Assembly: GCF_963666195.1 (NCBI RefSeq)
Contig: NZ_OY762653.1
Location: 1,893,501-1,957,500 of the forward strand
Direction of reading: 5' to 3'
DNA length: 64,000 bases
Source of the DNA: Trichococcus shcherbakoviae
Lineage (GTDB): Bacteria; Bacillota; Bacilli; Lactobacillales; Aerococcaceae
Every line of letters begins with the position of its first letter. Position 1 is the stretch's first letter. Shown here one piece after another: positions 28,829 to 37,919 of this stretch. The notes beneath the pieces are model-generated. The model was not told the origin of the DNA and ran no database searches. It saw only the letters and a program-made list of their open reading frames with translations. The translations under genes were made by a program, and so were the position numbers.

Positions 28829-30610
28829 TCACACGGCCTGCAACAGGTCGTATTGGGATTGGTAGAGATGGTGATACAAGCCTTTTTGGGCCATCAGCTC
28901 TTCGTGGGTGCCTGCTTCGGCGATGTTACCGCCTGCCACGTAGAAAATCTGGGAGCTGTTTTTGATCGTCGACAGCCGGTGAGCGATGATGAAGGAAGTC
29001 CGATTTTTCAGAAGTTTCTGGAGACCTTCCTGCAGCAATTCCTCGGTCCGGGTGTCGATGCTGGCGGTCGCTTCATCGAGAATCAGGATCTTCGGATCGG
29101 CTAGCAAGGCCCGCGCAAAGGAAAGCAATTGCCGTTGGCCAGCCGAAAGGGTGCTGCCGCGCTCCTCAACGACTGTATGGTAACCGTCCTTCAGGTGTTT
29201 GATGAAGTCGTGTGCGCGCACAACCTTCGCCGCCGCAATCACTTCCTCTTCGGTGGCATCCAGCTTTCCGTAGCGGATATTTTCCAGGATCGTACCGGAA
29301 AAGATGAAGGTATCCTGCAGCATGACGCCCATCTGGCTGCGCAAGGAATGGAGTGTGACATCGCGTACGTCGTGGCCATCGATTTTTACGCGTCCTTCGT
29401 TGATATCGTAGAAGCGGGTCAACAGGTTGATGATCGTTGTCTTGCCCGCTCCGGTCGGCCCGACCAAAGCGATGCTCTGACCCGGTTCGATATGGAAGTT
29501 GACCTTATGCAAGATGTCTTTGCCGTCCTCATAGCGGAAGGTGACGTCCTCGAAGTCCACTGCTCCTGAGACCGATGGCAATTCGTAGGCATTCGGCGCA
29601 TCCTGAATGGAAGGCACCTCATCCAATGTCTCGAAAATGCGTTCCAGATAGGCAGTCGCTGTGATCAAGGAATTATAGAAGTTGCCGATATTGATGACGG
29701 GATTCCAGAAATTGTTGATGTAGCCGATGAAGGCGATCAGTGTCCCTGTTGACACTGATACGCCGATCTGGCGGATGCCCACAAAATAGATCAGGCAGGT
29801 CGTCAGGACCGAAATGTTCAGCACACCGGGCCACATCAGAAATTGGATTTTGACGGCTTTCATCCACGACGTCCGGTATTCCTCGCTGACTTCATTGAAG
29901 ATGTCATAATTGACCTGTTCGCGGGCAAACGATTGGGTGATTTTGATGCCCGAAATGCTTTCGTGAATATACGCGTTGAGATTGGATTGTTTGTTGCTCA
30001 AAATCTGAAAAGCGATCCGCTGGCGCTTCTTGATGAACAGCACCAGTCCGAACAGTACCGGCAAAAGAGCCATACTGTAAAGCGTCAGCCGCACATCGAT
30101 GAGGAGCATGAAGCCCAATGTGATCACTACGTTGAAAAGGTCCGAAATCAGATTGATGAGACCGTTGCTCAGCAGGTCGCTCAGCGTATTGATGTAATTG
30201 ACTACGCGGATCAGAATTTTGCCGTGGGGCCGGTTGTCGAAGTAAGCGAACGGCAAGCGCTGCAGATGCGCAAAAATATCGTAGCGCATGTCCTTCAGAA
30301 TATCTTGGCCGACTTCGGTGATGGCGTAGATCCGGTAGCGCATGCACCCGCCGATCAGGACCAGGGAAAGGATGAAGATGCCGCCCAGTCCTAGCAGTTG
30401 TTGCACGTTTTCTGCTGGTATCAGGTCATCGATTGCGATTTTTGTGAAATATGGGCCTGCCATTCCGGCAATGTTCGCCAAAATGATGACAGCCAATATC
30501 TTTGAAATTGGTTTTTTGTAGGGCTTGATGTAGCCGGCCAAGCGCCGGTAGTGCCCCCAATTGAATTCTTGCTCTAAGCTTTCATCGACATCATACGTAT
30601 TGCGTGCCAT
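28829..30610 (-). CDS. ABC exporter half, ATPase-competent subunit (BmrD/YheH-like)
   Basis: 593 residues. The N-terminal part (about residues 25-330) has six membrane segments of the type I exporter fold. The C-terminal ATPase has Walker A GPTGAGKTT, the signature LSAGQRQLLSFARAL, Walker B LILDEATASID with the catalytic glutamate, and the switch histidine in IIAHRLSTI. The signature glycine position is Ala (LSAGQ), as is common in the BmrD partner. It overlaps the end of the upstream half-transporter gene by 20 bp, so the two are co-translated and form a heterodimer that probably exports drugs or lipids. No terminator with a clear T run was seen before array C. Confidence 0.9.
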   Translation of the reverse strand: MARNTYDVDESLEQEFNWGHYRRLAGYIKPYKKPISKILAVIILANIAGMAGPYFTKIAIDDLIPAENVQQLLGLGGIFILSLVLIGGCMRYRIYAITEVGQDILKDMRYDIFAHLQRLPFAYFDNRPHGKILIRVVNYINTLSDLLSNGLINLISDLFNVVITLGFMLLIDVRLTLYSMALLPVLFGLVLFIKKRQRIAFQILSNKQSNLNAYIHESISGIKITQSFAREQVNYDIFNEVSEEYRTSWMKAVKIQFLMWPGVLNISVLTTCLIYFVGIRQIGVSVSTGTLIAFIGYINNFWNPVINIGNFYNSLITATAYLERIFETLDEVPSIQDAPNAYELPSVSGAVDFEDVTFRYEDGKDILHKVNFHIEPGQSIALVGPTGAGKTTIINLLTRFYDINEGRVKIDGHDVRDVTLHSLRSQMGVMLQDTFIFSGTILENIRYGKLDATEEEVIAAAKVVRAHDFIKHLKDGYHTVVEERGSTLSAGQRQLLSFARALLADPKILILDEATASIDTRTEELLQEGLQKLLKNRTSFIIAHRLSTIKNSSQIFYVAGGNIAEAGTHEELMAQKGLYHHLYQSQYDLLQAV

Positions 30611-32348
30611 TGGCTTCCCCTCCCGTCAATCCGAGTTGTTTGCAGTAAACGTCATAGTATTTGCCTCGCTTGGCCAAAAGTTCCGCATGGGTTCCTTGTT
30701 CGACGACTTGGCCTTTTTCCATCATCAGGATCAGATCCGCATCCCGCACCGACGAAATCCGGTGGGCGATGATGAAGGTGGTCTTGGATTCCGTCAATCC
30801 AAGCAACTCCTGCTGGATCTTCGATTCGGTTTCCATGTCGACAGCGGAAGTGGTGTCGTCCAAAATCAGGATGGCCGGATCCTTCGCCAATGCCCGTGCC
30901 AAAGAAATGCGTTGCTTTTGTCCACCCGACAAGCCCACTCCGCGTTCACCGACAATTGTGGCGTATCCCTGGGGCATGCTGGTGATGAAGCCGTCCGCAT
31001 CGGCAATCCGGGCCATCTGCTGGATATAGGAGCGTTCCACCTGCGGATTGCCGAAAGCGATGTTGTCCTCGATCGTATCCGAAAACAGAAAGACGTCCTG
31101 CATGACCATGGCGATGTTTTCCCGCAACTGGCGGACCGGATAGTCCTTGGCATTTTTGCCGTCGATAAGGACGGCTCCCGAGGTCGGATCGTAGAATCTT
31201 CCCACCAGATTGACGAGCGTCGTCTTGCCTGAGCCGGTTTCGCCCAAGATTCCCAACGTCTGTCCGGGACCGACCGTAAAGGAGACGTGCGACAGGATAT
31301 CCGTTCCGGGATCATCAGAGAAGGCGAAGGAGACGTCGTCGAACGTGACGGTACCCTTGATCCGGAGGTGCTCCTCGGCAGCCGTGATTGGGATCCGCGC
31401 CTCCGTGTCCAGCATGTCGCGGATTTTGATGCAGGCAGCGGAGAAGCGCTGCACATCATTGATGAGCCAACCACTCATGCGCATCGGCATGTTCAGCATC
31501 CAGAGGAACCCATTGAAGGCGACCAGATCCCCCATCGACATTTCCCCGCGGATGACGTAGAGGCCGCCGAGCACCAAAGCAATCGCATTCAGTGTCCCGG
31601 CGAAACCGTCGAGCCAGGGGAGATAGGTGCGGGATACGGCCGCGGAATCCAGGTTGCGGCGCTTGAAATCCTCATTGTGCTTCGTGAATTTTTCGATTTC
31701 ATGGTCTTCCCTTGCGAACGCCTTGACGATGCGGTTGCCGCCGATATTTTCCTCCACCATCGAATTCAGCCGCGAGAAGCTTTCCCTGATCTGGAAAAAC
31801 AGCGGGAAGGCCTTCCGGGACATCTTTTGCGTCAGGATGAAGATGATCGGCGTGACCGCCACCAACGACAGCATCAGCGGAAAGTGGATCGTGCCCATGA
31901 CCGCGACAGCCATCACGAACCAGAGGATGCTCTCCAGGATATTGTAGGTGACCCAAGAAACGAAATGACGGATGGCGTCGGTATCACCGGTCATCCGGGC
32001 CATGATGTCCCCGACCCGGGTATGGTTGAAGAAGTCAAAATCCAGCTCCTGCAGCTTCCGGTACATGTCCTGACGAAGCACGAAGAGGGAATTTTGACCG
32101 ATCCGTTCGAACAGCATCTGGTAGCTGTAGCGGATGGTCGTCCGAAAGAGCGTGATGCCGATCATTAGTGCCAAAATCGGCACCAACAAATCATCCTGCC
32201 CCCCATCGATGACTTTGTCGACCAATTCCCCGGCCAACAAGGGATTGACGATGATCAGGAGGGCATTCAGGAAAACAAAGAATAAAGCCAGTAAGCCTTT
32301 GGATTTGTATGCCTGAGCATAGCGCCAAATCCATTGATAATGATTCAT
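30591..32348 (-). CDS. ABC exporter half with degenerate catalytic site (BmrC/YheI-like)
   Basis: 585 residues with the six-helix exporter domain at about residues 15-310 and a C-terminal ATPase. Walker A is GETGSGKTT, the signature is the full LSGGQKQRISLARAL, and the switch region IIAHRISSV is intact. Walker B reads LILDDTTSAVD, with Asp in place of the catalytic glutamate. This asymmetry, one consensus and one degenerate site, is typical of heterodimeric exporters such as BmrCD and LmrCD. GAGGAGG precedes the ATG at 32348. An AraC-type regulator is divergent across 123 bp and may control the pair. Confidence 0.91.
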   Translation of the reverse strand: MNHYQWIWRYAQAYKSKGLLALFFVFLNALLIIVNPLLAGELVDKVIDGGQDDLLVPILALMIGITLFRTTIRYSYQMLFERIGQNSLFVLRQDMYRKLQELDFDFFNHTRVGDIMARMTGDTDAIRHFVSWVTYNILESILWFVMAVAVMGTIHFPLMLSLVAVTPIIFILTQKMSRKAFPLFFQIRESFSRLNSMVEENIGGNRIVKAFAREDHEIEKFTKHNEDFKRRNLDSAAVSRTYLPWLDGFAGTLNAIALVLGGLYVIRGEMSMGDLVAFNGFLWMLNMPMRMSGWLINDVQRFSAACIKIRDMLDTEARIPITAAEEHLRIKGTVTFDDVSFAFSDDPGTDILSHVSFTVGPGQTLGILGETGSGKTTLVNLVGRFYDPTSGAVLIDGKNAKDYPVRQLRENIAMVMQDVFLFSDTIEDNIAFGNPQVERSYIQQMARIADADGFITSMPQGYATIVGERGVGLSGGQKQRISLARALAKDPAILILDDTTSAVDMETESKIQQELLGLTESKTTFIIAHRISSVRDADLILMMEKGQVVEQGTHAELLAKRGKYYDVYCKQLGLTGGEANGTQYV

Positions 32349-32471
32349 AAGACAGTCCTCCTCAAAAAAAGTGTATGTTAACAGGTTACTGCTTTTTTTA
32401 GGAATGGGAATGGCTTTTCTTCGTCAAATTCCTGTACAATATAAGGGTATTCAACAGAGAGGACTTTTGCG

Positions 32472-33311
32472 ATGGCCTATACACACGTACAAACATTTAA
32501 TCCTGAAATTCTGTACGCTTTCGATCCTTTGAATGAAGCCGGAAATTATTCCAAAACGCACAGCCACAACTTTCTGGAAATCAGCATCCTTCTGGAAGGG
32601 GAAGCGGATTACTTGGTGGACGGAAAACGGCAAGACTTGGGAACCGGCGCCGTCATGCTTTTCAATCCGGGTGTGAAACATGCGGAGCGGCAAAAAGAGG
32701 GCACGGTTTCCCATCAATTGCATATCGGTTTGACGAACCTTTCGCTGAACGGACTTCCGCGCAATCATTTTCCGAACAAACGCGCTTTGCTGGACTTGGG
32801 CTGTTATGCGGATGCCTTCATGGAGAAGGCTTGGCGGGTGACGAAAGAGTTCAACGAGCAGCGGAGTGAATATCAGCTGATGGGCAAAGGGCTGATATTG
32901 GAGATGCTGGGGTTGTTGCTGCGGAGTCTGGAGGACGGATCCGACAATACGCTTCCTCAGGCGCTTTCCCAAACGGCTGTGCGCCAACAGCATCTGGTGA
33001 ACCATGCCGTCTATTATCTGGAAAACCACCATTCCGAGGAAATCACGCTGGAACAACTGGCGCAGCAACTCTTCGTCAGCCCGGCCCATCTTTCAAAAAT
33101 ATTCAAGGAAGCGACCGGAGTGAGCCCAATCCATTACCTGATCCACGTGCGCCTGAAGCATGCGAAGGAATTGCTGAAGCAGGAAGGGTGGACAATCAAA
33201 GAAGTCGCCCAGGCTGTCGGTTACCAGGACGCGTACCACTTCAGCAAACTGTTCAAAAAATACTACGGGACTGCGCCGTCCCAAGTCACCAAGGAACAGC
33301 GAACGGTATAG
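32472..33311 (+). CDS. AraC-family transcriptional regulator with cupin sensor domain
   Basis: 279 residues. The N-terminal cupin domain shows SHNFLEISILLEGEADYLVDGK and MLFNPGVKHAE (about residues 30-75). The C-terminal 100 residues hold two helix-turn-helix units: ITLEQLAQQLFVSPAHLSKIFKE and TIKEVAQAVGYQDAYHFSKLFKKYYG, followed by PSQV. It presumably binds a sugar or similar small molecule and activates a neighbouring gene. It is divergent from the ABC exporter pair, with a TACAAT -10-like box about 30 bp before the ATG. Its effector cannot be read. Confidence 0.92.
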   Translation: MAYTHVQTFNPEILYAFDPLNEAGNYSKTHSHNFLEISILLEGEADYLVDGKRQDLGTGAVMLFNPGVKHAERQKEGTVSHQLHIGLTNLSLNGLPRNHFPNKRALLDLGCYADAFMEKAWRVTKEFNEQRSEYQLMGKGLILEMLGLLLRSLEDGSDNTLPQALSQTAVRQQHLVNHAVYYLENHHSEEITLEQLAQQLFVSPAHLSKIFKEATGVSPIHYLIHVRLKHAKELLKQEGWTIKEVAQAVGYQDAYHFSKLFKKYYGTAPSQVTKEQRTV

Positions 33312-33328
33312 CGAGTATCGTCAACAAG

Positions 33329-33385
33329 AAAAGAGGCTGTATCAGAACCAGAACAGAATTTTCTGGATTTGATACAGCCTCTTTA
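33329..33385 (+). terminator. terminator hairpin after the AraC-type gene
   Basis: AAGAGGCTGTATC pairs with GATACAGCCTCTT around an inner CCAGAA/TTCTGG stem, then TTAT. Confidence 0.75.
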
Positions 33386-33414
33386 TGTGGAAATTTAATT
33401 TACGCTCAGAGATA

Positions 33415-33544
33415 CCCCGCCAAAAACCATTTGGCGGGCAAAAATGTCCAAGGGAAACACGAGATAGCCCGCCAAAACCTACTAGGCGGGGTAAAACGTC
33501 CGAAGGCAACACAATATTCCCCTTCAAAGACAATTTGGCGGGGA
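33415..33544. repeat. 52-bp periodic palindrome array D (CCCGCC family, 3 units)
   Basis: Units start at 33415, 33467 and 33519, exactly 52 bp apart. Arms are CCCGCCAAA and TTTGGCGGG; the middle unit has CTAGGCGGG and the last has a decayed left arm (CCCCTTCAAA) with an intact right arm. The DNA between units differs. The array lies between convergent genes, like arrays C, F and G. Confidence 0.88.
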
Positions 33545-33560
33545 ATTTCACGCCCCCGCG

Positions 33561-33702
33561 ATTCATCACGCTCTGGCTTAAACGCGTTCTGAATCCCAGA
33601 AATCTGTGCCTAAGCTGACTACCACACGAGGACAAAAAGCGTCCTCTTTGTGGTAGTCCTCTTAGTGCTCGATTTCTAGAGCGGGATTCATCACGCTCTG
33701 GC
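33561..33702. repeat. 17-bp duplicated sequence and hairpin at the end of the yesN-like gene
   Basis: ATTCATCACGCTCTGGC occurs exactly at 33561-33577 and 33686-33702. The second copy contains the last codons of the response-regulator gene (HARA-stop on the minus strand). Between them, GACTACCACA (33617) pairs with TGTGGTAGTC (ending 33658) around an inner GAGGAC/GTCCTC stem, a likely terminator of the minus-strand operon. Confidence 0.7.
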
Positions 33703-35265
33703 ATGTGTTCTTCGGAATTCTTTTGGGGTCTGGCCTTCCCGTTTTTTGAAGAGGTAGCTGAAATAATTGGGATCGTTGTAGCCGATGTCCATCGCAATGG
33801 CGGACAGCTTATCATCCGTCCCGGCCAACAACTCCTTGGCATGCTGCAGGCGGCACTCGGTCAGAAAGTCGATGAAAGTCTGTCCCAAAGACTGCGAGAA
33901 GATGGTGCTGAAATGCGACGGACTCAGGTTTACGGCATCCGCCACGACATTCAGGGAAATGTCCGGATCGGTAAAATTCGCCTTGATGAATCCCAAGGCC
34001 TTTTGGATGACGCTCTGATACTTCACCATGGAAGGGTGGATGTGGGCCGCCATCAGGAAAGCCAGCAGCTTTTCGATGATCTGGGTATATTCCGCGGCAT
34101 CGGCCGCCACCGCCGCCAATTGATCAAGGTCATTCATTTTTTCAAGCAAAGGCTGCTCCGAACCGGGCTTCTTTTTTTGGACAAGATTGCCCAATTCGGT
34201 CAGCACGAAAAAGCGGAAGAGGCGGTTGCGTTCTTCAGTATCCCCGGGTGTTCCCTGAAGCTCCAGCACCAGCTCCTCCAGTTCATCCGCTTCGGTCTGG
34301 GCGATTTTTTGGGCCAGATCGAGCTTGAAAGGATTCGTCGGAGAAACTTCGCCGTCCTTGATGTCGTCCTCGTAGCTGATGATCCGTTCGGTCCGCAGCA
34401 CCCCATAGGTCTGGAGCATATTCTGCGTGTAGCGGTAGGCCTGCGGAATTTCGCTGAGCCGTTCGACGATCGGGCCGATCGAAACGATCAGGTCCTCCGC
34501 CTCTTCGTCCTTCAGTTCGTGGACGAGCGTCTGAGCCAGTTGGTAACTCTTTTCCAACAACCTGTCCGTATCGCTGTCCATCAGCAGAAATTTGATGAAG
34601 CGGGAAGAGATGCTGGAGAAAATGATGCTCTCATCCGCTCCGAAAAGAAAATGCAGATAATTGCTGAAACGAAAATAATCGTCGAAACTCTTGTCGTAAT
34701 GATTGGTGGCCAACACGACGCAGGTCTTTTTCCCGACAACCGAGCGCTTCAAAGCGGCGGATTCCTGCAGCACTTCCGGAACCGACAAATCCCCGCGGAA
34801 GATGCCGTTCAGGAAATGATTTTTCTTCAGTTCGAAGACGAAATTATCCGCATGCGTATCCCGTTCCATGACGGGTTCTTTTTGTTTGTCCAATACCGTG
34901 ATGACAGTCTCGAGCGTTTGGATCAGCTCGGTATCTTTGATCGGCTTCAGAAGATAGGCGTCCGCCTGCACTTGGATGGCGGTACGCGCATATTCGAAAT
35001 CATCGAAGCCGCTGATGAAGATGATGCGGATCCAAGGGAAGATCTTCCGGACTTCCTTTGCCAAACTCAGGCCGTCCATGAAGGGCATCCGGATATCGGT
35101 CAGCAGGATATCGGGTTTGACGTCCATGATCGAGGCCAAGGCCATTTCCCCGTCGGAGGCTTCCCCTGAAAAAATCAGCGGGTGTGTTTCGGCGAGGGAC
35201 AGCAGTTGTTTCCGCAGGCTGTCGCGGATCAGGTGTTCATCCTCGACTATAAAGACTTTATACAT
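33691..35265 (-). CDS. response regulator, YesN type (receiver plus AraC HTH)
   Basis: 524 residues. The receiver domain (residues 1-120) has the acidic pocket VEDE, the phosphoacceptor Asp57 in LLTDIRMPFMDG, and the conserved lysine in LLKPIKDTE. A middle region of about 270 residues is of the variable YesN type. The C-terminus has two AraC helix-turn-helix units (ISLNVVADAVNLSPSHFSTIFSQ and LSAIAMDIGYNDPNYFSYLFKK). It is the last gene of a lipoprotein-kinase-regulator operon that is divergent from a monosaccharide importer, which it most likely activates. AAAGGAG precedes the ATG. Confidence 0.93.
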   Translation of the reverse strand: MYKVFIVEDEHLIRDSLRKQLLSLAETHPLIFSGEASDGEMALASIMDVKPDILLTDIRMPFMDGLSLAKEVRKIFPWIRIIFISGFDDFEYARTAIQVQADAYLLKPIKDTELIQTLETVITVLDKQKEPVMERDTHADNFVFELKKNHFLNGIFRGDLSVPEVLQESAALKRSVVGKKTCVVLATNHYDKSFDDYFRFSNYLHFLFGADESIIFSSISSRFIKFLLMDSDTDRLLEKSYQLAQTLVHELKDEEAEDLIVSIGPIVERLSEIPQAYRYTQNMLQTYGVLRTERIISYEDDIKDGEVSPTNPFKLDLAQKIAQTEADELEELVLELQGTPGDTEERNRLFRFFVLTELGNLVQKKKPGSEQPLLEKMNDLDQLAAVAADAAEYTQIIEKLLAFLMAAHIHPSMVKYQSVIQKALGFIKANFTDPDISLNVVADAVNLSPSHFSTIFSQSLGQTFIDFLTECRLQHAKELLAGTDDKLSAIAMDIGYNDPNYFSYLFKKREGQTPKEFRRTHARA

Positions 35266-35280
35266 GCTTGTTCGCTCCTT

Positions 35281-36705
35281 TTAGGTAATCTTCGGTACTG
35301 TCACTGTGACGGTCGTGCCTTTTCTGTAGGTGCTGTCGATATCCAGGGAAGCAACATTGCCGTAATACAACAACAAACGCTTGCGGACATTGTAAAGGCC
35401 ATACCCGCCTTCACCGGAGTCATCGACAGTGGCTTGGGCGAGCCGTGCCTGAATTTCGAGGAGCCGCTCCTCCTGCATGCCGATGCCGTTGTCCGTCACG
35501 AAGAACTGGATCGTGTCAGCCGTATAGGTCGCCGCGACTGTCACTTTCCCGGCCCGCCGGACATGCTTGGTTCCGTGGTAGACCGCATTTTCCACCAAAG
35601 GCTGCAGGATCATCTTCAGCACTTCCGTCTGCATGATTTCTTCCGGGATGTCGATGGCGAACGTCAGCATGGCCCCGTAGCGGATCTGCAGGATCGTGAG
35701 ATAATCTTCGACGTGGCGGATTTCTTTCTCGATCGTGATCCAGTCTTGGCCTTTGCTCAAGGAAATACGCAGGAAATCGGAGAGGGCGTAGGTCATCGTC
35801 TTCACCTGCTCGCTGTTGCCTTGCTCGGCCAAGGAGAGGATGGCATCCAAGGTGTTGTAGATGAAGTGAGGCGTAATCTGCGCCTGCAGGACCCGCAGCT
35901 CGCTCTGGGCGAGGTCGAATTGCTTCACGGCGTTTTCCTCTATCAACACATGCAGATTCTGCGCCATGTCATTCATGCTTTCCGTTACGACGCGCAGCTC
36001 GGCGACTTCCGGCTCTTTTGCCCGGTAATCGAGATGGCCTTGTGACAGTTCCTCGGAAAGGACGATCAGGTCGTTCAACGGCTCCTGGACCTGCTGCGTT
36101 AAAAAGCGGTTATTTTTTTTTGCAGAGTAGATGATTGTGAGGACGATGATGAGCTCAAAGAGCATCAGGTAATAGAGCGATACAAGCATATCATCGCTGG
36201 TTTTACCCGCAAGTTCGATTTCGACGCGCACAAAGTCCTGCAGGATAGCGTAAAGCAGGACCGTGACGGCGTCGACCTGGACCATGATGGCTTCGTTCTC
36301 ATCGAAGGGCCGCTCGTTTGCGATATTGCTTTCCATTTTGGAAATGTAGTGGTCGAGCGTGTCCAGTGTCCGCAAAGCGACATCCAGGTTGGCTGCTTCC
36401 TTTGCGGTAGTGGTGTTGGCCTGGATCTCTTCGATGGCGAGCCGCACCTTTTCCAGTTCGTTGCCGGACTCGTAATCGCTGACTTGGATGAGGCCGAAAA
36501 CCAGGTCCCACAGTTCCTCCAAGACATTTTCCTGAACGATGGTCGAAACGCTATTCGCTTCCTCGACGTTCGCCAATGCGCTTCGGTAGATCAGGATATT
36601 GCGCGTGTAAAAGATGCTGATCACCAGCAAGGGGATCAGTGTGATGCTGAACAGCAGGCGATTGGTCTGCTGGAAAATTTCTTTGATGCTGGCTATTTTT
36701 TCCAT
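35281..36705 (-). CDS. sensor histidine kinase, YesM type
   Basis: 474 residues. One membrane segment lies at about residues 18-37 (LFSITLIPLLVISIFYT), an extracytoplasmic domain at 40-172, and a second segment at about 174-194 (LVSLYYLMLFELIIVLTII). A HAMP-like linker follows. The phosphoacceptor is His280 in AQITPHFIYNTLDAIL, typical of the LytS/YesM family, and the ATPase has LQPLVENAVYHG and VTDNGIGMQEE. The partner regulator gene is 15 bp downstream and a sugar-binding lipoprotein gene 12 bp upstream, so the lipoprotein probably presents sugar to the external domain. Confidence 0.93.
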   Translation of the reverse strand: MEKIASIKEIFQQTNRLLFSITLIPLLVISIFYTRNILIYRSALANVEEANSVSTIVQENVLEELWDLVFGLIQVSDYESGNELEKVRLAIEEIQANTTTAKEAANLDVALRTLDTLDHYISKMESNIANERPFDENEAIMVQVDAVTVLLYAILQDFVRVEIELAGKTSDDMLVSLYYLMLFELIIVLTIIYSAKKNNRFLTQQVQEPLNDLIVLSEELSQGHLDYRAKEPEVAELRVVTESMNDMAQNLHVLIEENAVKQFDLAQSELRVLQAQITPHFIYNTLDAILSLAEQGNSEQVKTMTYALSDFLRISLSKGQDWITIEKEIRHVEDYLTILQIRYGAMLTFAIDIPEEIMQTEVLKMILQPLVENAVYHGTKHVRRAGKVTVAATYTADTIQFFVTDNGIGMQEERLLEIQARLAQATVDDSGEGGYGLYNVRKRLLLYYGNVASLDIDSTYRKGTTVTVTVPKIT

Positions 36706-36717
36706 CTCGTGACCTCC

Positions 36718-37686
36718 CTAGTAGTCCCTTGGCGGAATGCTGTCGAGATTGCCTTTATCGGAGAAGACCGTTTCGGGCATGTAAATTTCATCAGGGATCG
36801 TATTGCCGTTCAAATAACGCTTGATGGTGTTTCGGACGTACCAGCCCGCATTCGGATTGCATTCGACGACGCAATTGACCTTGCCGGCACGAAGGTTTTC
36901 GATCATTTCCGCTTGGCCATCAATCGTGACGATGAGGATGTCCTGACCGGGGACGATGCCGTTTTCTTCCATGACCTCCAGCATGCCCAGCGTCATCTCA
37001 TCGTTATGGCTGTAGAGGACATCGATATCTTCCCAGCCGTTCTCTTCTATGTATTTCCGGAAGACATCCTTCGCCTTGGATCGAATAAAATCCCCTTCCA
37101 AGGAGGCTTCGACGATGATCCTTGAATCGCGGCTGATCACTTCCATAAAGCCTTCACTGCGGAAATTGGTCGGGGAAGTATTCGCAAGCCCTTTCATTTC
37201 CAAAATCTTTACGGAAGACTGGGAGCTGTTTTGGAAATGATTGGTGATATAGAGTCCCGCCCGGTTTCCTTCAGACTTAAAACTGGAACCGATATGCGTC
37301 AGATACAGATTCTCTTCTGCTGTGCGGATATCGCGGTCGACAACGATAACAGGTATGCCTGCAGCTTTTGCTTCCAAGAGAACAGCATCCCAACCGTCTT
37401 CCACGATCGGTGTGAAGACAATCATATCGACTTTATAAGCAATAAAGGTGCGCATATCCTGGATTTGGCGGCCTTGGTTCATGAAACCGTTCCGGTACAG
37501 GACTTCGTATCCTTCTTTATCCAATTCTTCTCTGATTGATTCTGTGTGACGCTTGCGCCAATTGCTCTCCGTTCCCGACTGCGAGAACCCGATGACGATG
37601 TTCCCCGGCTCTTCTTCCGCATCAGGGCTGTTCGCGCAGCCGCCGACAACAAAGAGCAAGAGGAGCAGATGCAGGAGGTACTTCAT
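36718..37686 (-). CDS. sugar-binding lipoprotein (RbsB/LuxP-like) of the sensory operon
   Basis: 322 residues. The signal peptide ends in the lipobox VGGC. The mature chain is a type I periplasmic binding protein: IVIGFSQSGTESNWRKRHTE, VDMIVFTPIVEDGWDAVL, GIPVIVVDRDI, DVLYSHNDEMTLGMLEVME. It is the first gene of an operon with a YesM-type kinase and YesN-type regulator and has no permease partner in that operon. I infer a sensory role, as with LuxP or the binding proteins paired with some YesM kinases, not transport. The transport binding protein is encoded divergently at 37920. Confidence 0.88.
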   Translation of the reverse strand: MKYLLHLLLLLFVVGGCANSPDAEEEPGNIVIGFSQSGTESNWRKRHTESIREELDKEGYEVLYRNGFMNQGRQIQDMRTFIAYKVDMIVFTPIVEDGWDAVLLEAKAAGIPVIVVDRDIRTAEENLYLTHIGSSFKSEGNRAGLYITNHFQNSSQSSVKILEMKGLANTSPTNFRSEGFMEVISRDSRIIVEASLEGDFIRSKAKDVFRKYIEENGWEDIDVLYSHNDEMTLGMLEVMEENGIVPGQDILIVTIDGQAEMIENLRAGKVNCVVECNPNAGWYVRNTIKRYLNGNTIPDEIYMPETVFSDKGNLDSIPPRDY

Positions 37687-37854
37687 GGTTGGAAAACTTC
37701 CTTCCTATTATTTGACTATAAATAAAACGCTACCATCGAATAGTTTAGCACAGTTTATGAGGCCTTCGAAAAAAAACAAAGAAAATCGGAAAAAATCCAT
37801 ATGGAAACGGATACAATTGAGTAAGAATATCAAGAAACGGAAAAAGATAGTGAA

Positions 37855-37868
37855 TGTAAGCGGTATCC
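37855..37868 (+). promoter_or_regulatory. cre-like site upstream of the monosaccharide importer
   Basis: TGTAAGCGGTATCC matches the cre pattern TGWAANCGNTNWCA except for the last base. It lies about 50 bp before the start at 37920 and just before a TACAAT box (37877-37882), so CcpA could repress the operon. Confidence 0.5.
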
Positions 37869-37919
37869 GATAGGGGTACAATGTGTATATCAAATAAAAC
37901 AGCAGTGGAGGAATTCGGG

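Noticed and set aside
29843-32168. Long plus-strand frames opposite the ABC exporter genes (up to 293 codons)
   Set aside because: They are shadows of the minus-strand coding regions, rich in Asp, His and Gln as expected from antisense frames, and lack ribosome sites.
33703-35169. 488-codon plus-strand frame opposite the response regulator gene
   Set aside because: Antisense shadow of a well-supported YesN-type gene; no domain pattern and no start signal.
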